Positions 60,705-64,000 of a stretch of DNA of 64,000 nucleotides are shown in pieces (position 1 is the first letter of the stretch; every line of letters starts with the position of its first letter). This DNA is from Symsagittifera roscoffensis (lineage: Eukaryota > Xenacoelomorpha > Acoela > Convolutidae), in the NCBI RefSeq assembly GCF_963678635.1, contig NC_087068.1:2978001-3042000 (forward strand). The letters run 5' to 3'. Made by a program: the position numbers and the translations under genes. The notes under the pieces are model-generated. The model saw only the letters and a program-made list of their open reading frames with translations, ran no database searches and had not been told where the DNA came from.

Positions 60705-61059
60705 GATTTAGTTAAATCACTTAACGCTGCCTACTCGATTCCGTCAGTATCAAAATGTCTCTTAGATCTCTCACGACTAAACTAGTGACTCAGCTAAAGT
60801 TACACACAGGGTCTACCCAGTATTGATATAATGCTAACTCAACCCGGTTGTATAGTATAACAGTATCACTAGGTTTCCACAAGATATAATCGACACACAA
60901 AACACAATCGATAATCAGATAAGAATATCCTACAGGTGACAGCGACCTTTTGTCAGTATCAATTTATCGCCACACAATTTATCAAGTCACTGCTTTGTTA
61001 AAATTAAACAATCTTTGATAAAAAGCAGTGATGATTCAGAAATAGATAAATAAAACTTA

Positions 61060-61231
61060 GTCTTAAAGAAAAAGACTTCCCTCACTCGGAACGATCCGAA
61101 AGAACAAAGCCCAGGACACAGTCTTCTCAAGTGGGTGTGTATTTGCCTAATACACCCACCGAGGTCTTCTTTTGGGTGTCCTGCGATTGCCCGAGCTGTC
61201 CTACTAAGTAGCTCAAGGCAACCTCTGATCG
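61060..61231 (-). ncRNA. Structured leader RNA module, element 2 copy A
   Basis: Hairpin CTCGGA-ACGA-TCCGA (about 61085-61099). Outer stem CAGGACAC (61112) with GTGTCCTG (about 61177), enclosing CTCAAGTGGG...CACCCACCGAG (61126-61163). Nearest to gag of the two copies. The pairing scheme is identical to element 1's module at 40139-40310 with different bases in the outer stem and first hairpin. Confidence 0.65.
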
Positions 61232-61244
61232 AAAATTCGTCAAA

Positions 61245-61408
61245 TCTATGAAAAAGCTCTCCCCCACTCGGACTGCTCCAAGTGCACGAGAGTAGGGAAC
61301 AATTTTTCTTCTCAAGTGGGTGTGTATCTGCCTAATACACCCACCGAGGTCTTCCTTTATTTGTTCCCGGATTGCCCGAACTTTCCTATTAAGTAGCTCA
61401 AGGCAACC
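61245..61408 (-). ncRNA. Structured leader RNA module, element 2 copy B
   Basis: Tandem second copy. Outer stem GGGAACAA (about 61295) with TTGTTCCC (about 61359) around CTCAAGTGGG...CACCCACCGAG (61311-61348). It has diverged from copy A in sequence, but the stems re-pair. Both copies end in TA(C/T)TAAGTAGCTCAAGGCAACC-type sequence. Confidence 0.65.
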
Positions 61409-61639
61409 ACACAACCAAAATCACAATCAAAAAAAAAATTTTGTTCGGGTACTTCTAATACACCCAATGTAGAATCCAAAGTTGATCACGAATTTCCGGG
61501 TCAAAATGGGTTCTTATGATCCTGATAAGCACGCCTAATATCCTAATATGATCCTAATTAAATGGATATTTTCCGTTGCCCAAATTGCCACAGAAAGTTT
61601 ACTCAAGTCTCTAACAAGGAAGATCGTTAGAAGGTTTAA

Positions 61640-63700
61640 GACGCTCCGGAGGGTTACCTCGGAGGGTACCTTGATCAATCAAGTTACTTCGGAGGGTACC
61701 CTAATCACCCAAGTTACTTCGGAGGGTCCCCCTAAATTTACTAAGGAGGGTCAATAAGATGCTTAATATGCTCCGGAGGGTTACTTCGGAGGGTACCTCC
61801 AAAATTTTCAAATTTTTCGATCTCGCTTAGAAGGTTCTCCCCCTCGCTTCAAAAAGCGTCAAAACAAGCTAGGAGCTCTAAGGGGAGCTGTTTTAACTTC
61901 TTAGGGTGATCTCGTGGAAATTTTCCACTAAGGAGGGTTGCTAAAGGGTTTAGCTGACTCCGGAGGGTCACTTCGGAGGGTTCCCCCAAAATCAAGAAAA
62001 AGGGTTATATCACCGCAGTAAAGCCTCTGAAAGCGGTCTACCTGACTTAAAACTAGGTTGGCTGACACGGTCAACCTTCCGAATTGAATAAAAAGATGTT
62101 TTGATAAAATTTTCTGCCGCTCGGAGGGTTGCCCGTGATTTGGACCCTCCGAACCAACAAATTCTAAAAAAATTTTCTTTTCCGAAATAATCAACCCAAA
62201 AAGGGTTGCGATTCGGAAAAGTGGTCAAAAACGTCGACTTATGGTACCAAAATTATCCCGATCGGATAACTAGTCTTTGAGAAATCGCCAGAAACGCGTT
62301 CGTCAAAATGGCCTTTTTTCACCACCTATATAGGTTCTGAAAGACTTTTTCCGCAATTCCGGTCGAAGGTGCCTAAAAATACTTGAAATGAGCGTAGCAG
62401 CCCTGTACGGCACTGGAATAATGCAAAAAAACCGGACCAAAATTGGTTTAGAAACAAAAATTTGGCCAAAAACTATCAAATTTGGACCCTCCGATTCCTT
62501 CCTTTTCCAAACCTTAAGTCGTTAGCTTTATCCACGGAGCTACTCGGAGGGTTACACAAAAATTTCTCTAGTAACCGAGCACGTAATGCTAGCACGCTCC
62601 TAACGCAAAAAGTTTTATTGCTCTAACTCTAAAAACTCAAAAACTCGATCCCCAAAACAGATTGACAAAATACAGAAAATTATCAAAATTTTGATCGAAA
62701 AATTTTCGTTTTTCTAACTTCTACTGAGTCTTTGCTCACACGGTTTCTTTAGTGAAGGGGATCGAACTACGTAGCTACTCTCTATATAAAAGCTTTTTGC
62801 CTATCGGAAAAGCTCGGATATCCAAAAATTTGGGGGTCTACAGTTTGGTCGAAAATCGATGATTTTCGACAAAATTGGGTGTTTTTTGGATCTAATTGAG
62901 GAGATAAGTAATATGTAATAAGGATAATAACCTATTAGTAGTCGTTAATGAATAGTACTATACCCTCCTTTGCACCAAAATATCCGAATTAAGACCCTTA
63001 ACTCGGAAATTTGTAATCGATGGAGGGTACAATCGGACCGCGCCAATCGTGCCCCCCACCACTTAAGTTTTAAAGAAATAGTAGCCGAACGATACTAAAA
63101 TTGCTTCAACGATACCCAACAGTCGTTGCTGATGTTGTCCTTGATGTCCCTGTTGAGTGTGGAACACGTTGATCAGCTTGCCACTCTACCCTCCGGCCAC
63201 CGGCAAAATTACCATTAACGTGCTTAAACACTCAAATTACACTCGAGGGAGGGTATCCAACCCTTCACCAAAACACACAATCTTTCTATCAGAAACGATA
63301 TAAATCAATCTGAAACAACAACAAATAGGAAGGTCAAATCACGTCTCGTCCGGAAATAACATATAAACTGTCACTTTATGTTTTTTACTGTTTTTGGTCT
63401 TTTTTAGATTTTTTACTGTTTTTTTGTACTTTTTTGTTTTCAAATAAATTTATTTTTGGCTTTTTCTTGGTTATAAACTATTTTTGTTTGGTTTTACGCT
63501 TTCTCTTTAATTGTTTTTGGTCCCGGGACCTCGGGACAAGCGGGTTCATGACTTCCCACCTAACCCTCCGGCCCCCGGAATTTTCGGTGTTAACTGGGTT
63601 AAAAAGCTAAATTGTACTAGACGGAGGGTACGCACCTTCCCCCTAGTACAACAACGGTCATTAAGGCCTCTAACTCGGGCATACGCCCGGAGCGGAGGGT
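61640..63700 (-). repeat. Interspersed GGAGGGT repeats in element 2 leader
   Basis: About 18 copies of (T/C)CGGAGGGT(T/A/C) on the plus strand, often as pairs CTCCGGAGGGTTAC then TTCGGAGGGTAC (61642/61658, 61770/61786, 61959/61975). A few are in inverse orientation (GACCCTCCG near 62142 and 62485). Core and main orientation differ from element 1's array, but both match a motif in their own LTR. Confidence 0.8.
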
Positions 63701-63748
63701 ACGTCGCTGAAACGCTTGCTGATCATGATGGTTTCATGCCTTTAACAG

Positions 63749-63766
63749 GCCCACCCAGGAGCGCCA
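63749..63766 (-). promoter_or_regulatory. Element 2 primer-binding site (tRNA-Asn)
   Basis: Plus-strand GCCCACCCAGGAGCGCCA is a perfect 18-nt match to positions 59-76 of the tRNA-Asn-like segment captured in element 1. It continues for three more bases (CAG). It lies 12 bases from the LTR end at 63779. Confidence 0.88.
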
Positions 63767-63778
63767 TAAAAACGTCTA

Positions 63779-64000
63779 TGTAACATTCGCCCAAATATCA
63801 CACAGCGACGGAGCGTAGAAAAAGTACCTATTAACGACTGGCAGGCGTCAGTTACCTTAATTCTACTCGTTTTTCACCGTCTCGACCTTGCCAGTTGATT
63901 TTCTGGTCTGTTTAGGGCAAAGTAAAAAGTTACCATTTTTAGGCCATCAGTCAAACGACTTTTGATCAGCTTTCGTTTACATGCGAACACAACCACATAG
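63779..64000 (-). repeat. Element 2 5' LTR, truncated by window end
   Basis: Matches 44752-44973 over all 222 visible bases with one difference (CTTTCGTTT against CTTTTGTTT). Confidence 0.93.

Larger units (their letters stand above)
60705..63748 (-). other. Element 2 leader (5' UTR), about 3 kb
   Basis: A non-coding leader collinear with element 1's, with the shared islands listed there. It contains two copies of the structured RNA module (61060-61231 and 61245-61408) and a family-specific GGAGGGT array (61640-63700). Confidence 0.7.
44752..64000 (-). mobile_element. Element 2: related giant Ty3/Gypsy-type element, defective
   Basis: Same plan and orientation as element 1: 3' LTR 44752-45629, PPT, ORF5 remainder, ORF2 N-terminus, broken gag-pol, leader, PBS 63749-63766 and 5' LTR from 63779, truncated by the window end. 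LTR sequence and leader motifs differ clearly from element 1, so it is a sister family. The 222 bp of 5' LTR visible differ from the 3' LTR at one position (near 63973), so insertion was recent. Gag-pol has frameshifts and two nonsense codons, and about 4 kb of cargo is deleted. Confidence 0.9.

Noticed and set aside
60900-61020. Additional small gene upstream of element 2 gag
   Set aside because: Short frames only; the region is collinear with the leader of element 1.

Overview
The window looks like genomic DNA from an invertebrate animal, most probably a nematode. The reasons are AT-rich non-coding DNA, short host exons with GT-AG introns and TTTNAG acceptors, trypsin-family (S1) exons, several classes of foldback and tandem repeats, and Ty3/Gypsy LTR retroelements primed by a eukaryotic tRNA-Asn. 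The species assignment is inference. No bacterial, plasmid or phage gene organisation is present.

Layout. Positions 1-2100 hold a decayed minus-strand Ty3/Gypsy fragment (gag, zinc knuckle, protease, reverse transcriptase). Positions 2100-18800 are host-like DNA with exons of at least one S1 serine protease (4.05-5.11 kb, perhaps on to 7.5 kb), the first exon of another (16.44-16.68 kb), a 200-base assembly gap (7723-7922), a MITE-like element, a 0.7-kb palindrome, possible SINEs and hairpin-bearing tandem repeats. From 18823 to the end the window is a nest of giant LTR retroelements. Element 1 (19077-44392, minus strand) is young: its 919-bp LTRs differ at only about 3 positions, and it has an uninterrupted 3197-codon gag-pol. 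Element 2 (44752 to beyond 64000, minus strand) is a related family with a broken gag-pol and an internal deletion. A third, plus-strand LTR and leader (18823-19076 plus 44393-44751) appears to be split by both insertions.

How the elements are built. Each reads LTR, PBS for tRNA-Asn, a very long structured leader (about 3 kb) full of family-specific short repeats, gag-pro-RT-RNaseH-IN in one frame, then cargo ORFs between pol and the 3' LTR that ordinary Ty3/Gypsy elements lack. In element 1 the cargo is ORF2 (705 aa, with a complete SGNH/GDSL esterase motif set), ORF3 (315 aa), ORF4 (190 aa) and ORF5 (1775 aa, unrecognised). ORF2/ORF3 and ORF4/ORF5 overlap, the latter through an ATGA stop-start. 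Element 2 keeps only the ORF2 N-terminus and the last three quarters of ORF5.

Most striking signals. (i) A polypurine-tract-like 12-mer (minus strand TTGTCCGGGGAG) sits at the 3' PPT of both elements, again inside the end of pol, and as tandem arrays with 66-nt (element 1) or 42-nt (element 2) period inside pol. It is read in two different frames. At the 3' PPT and the pol-end site it is followed at fixed distance by a covarying 7-bp hairpin with a TCCC/TCCT loop. (ii) A 45-nt copy of the tRNA-Asn 3' half, with CCA, lies between a full LTR and a partial LTR at the 5' end of element 1, a fossil of aberrant reverse transcription. (iii) A leader RNA structure just upstream of gag, once in element 1 and twice in element 2, keeps the same stems with entirely different base pairs.
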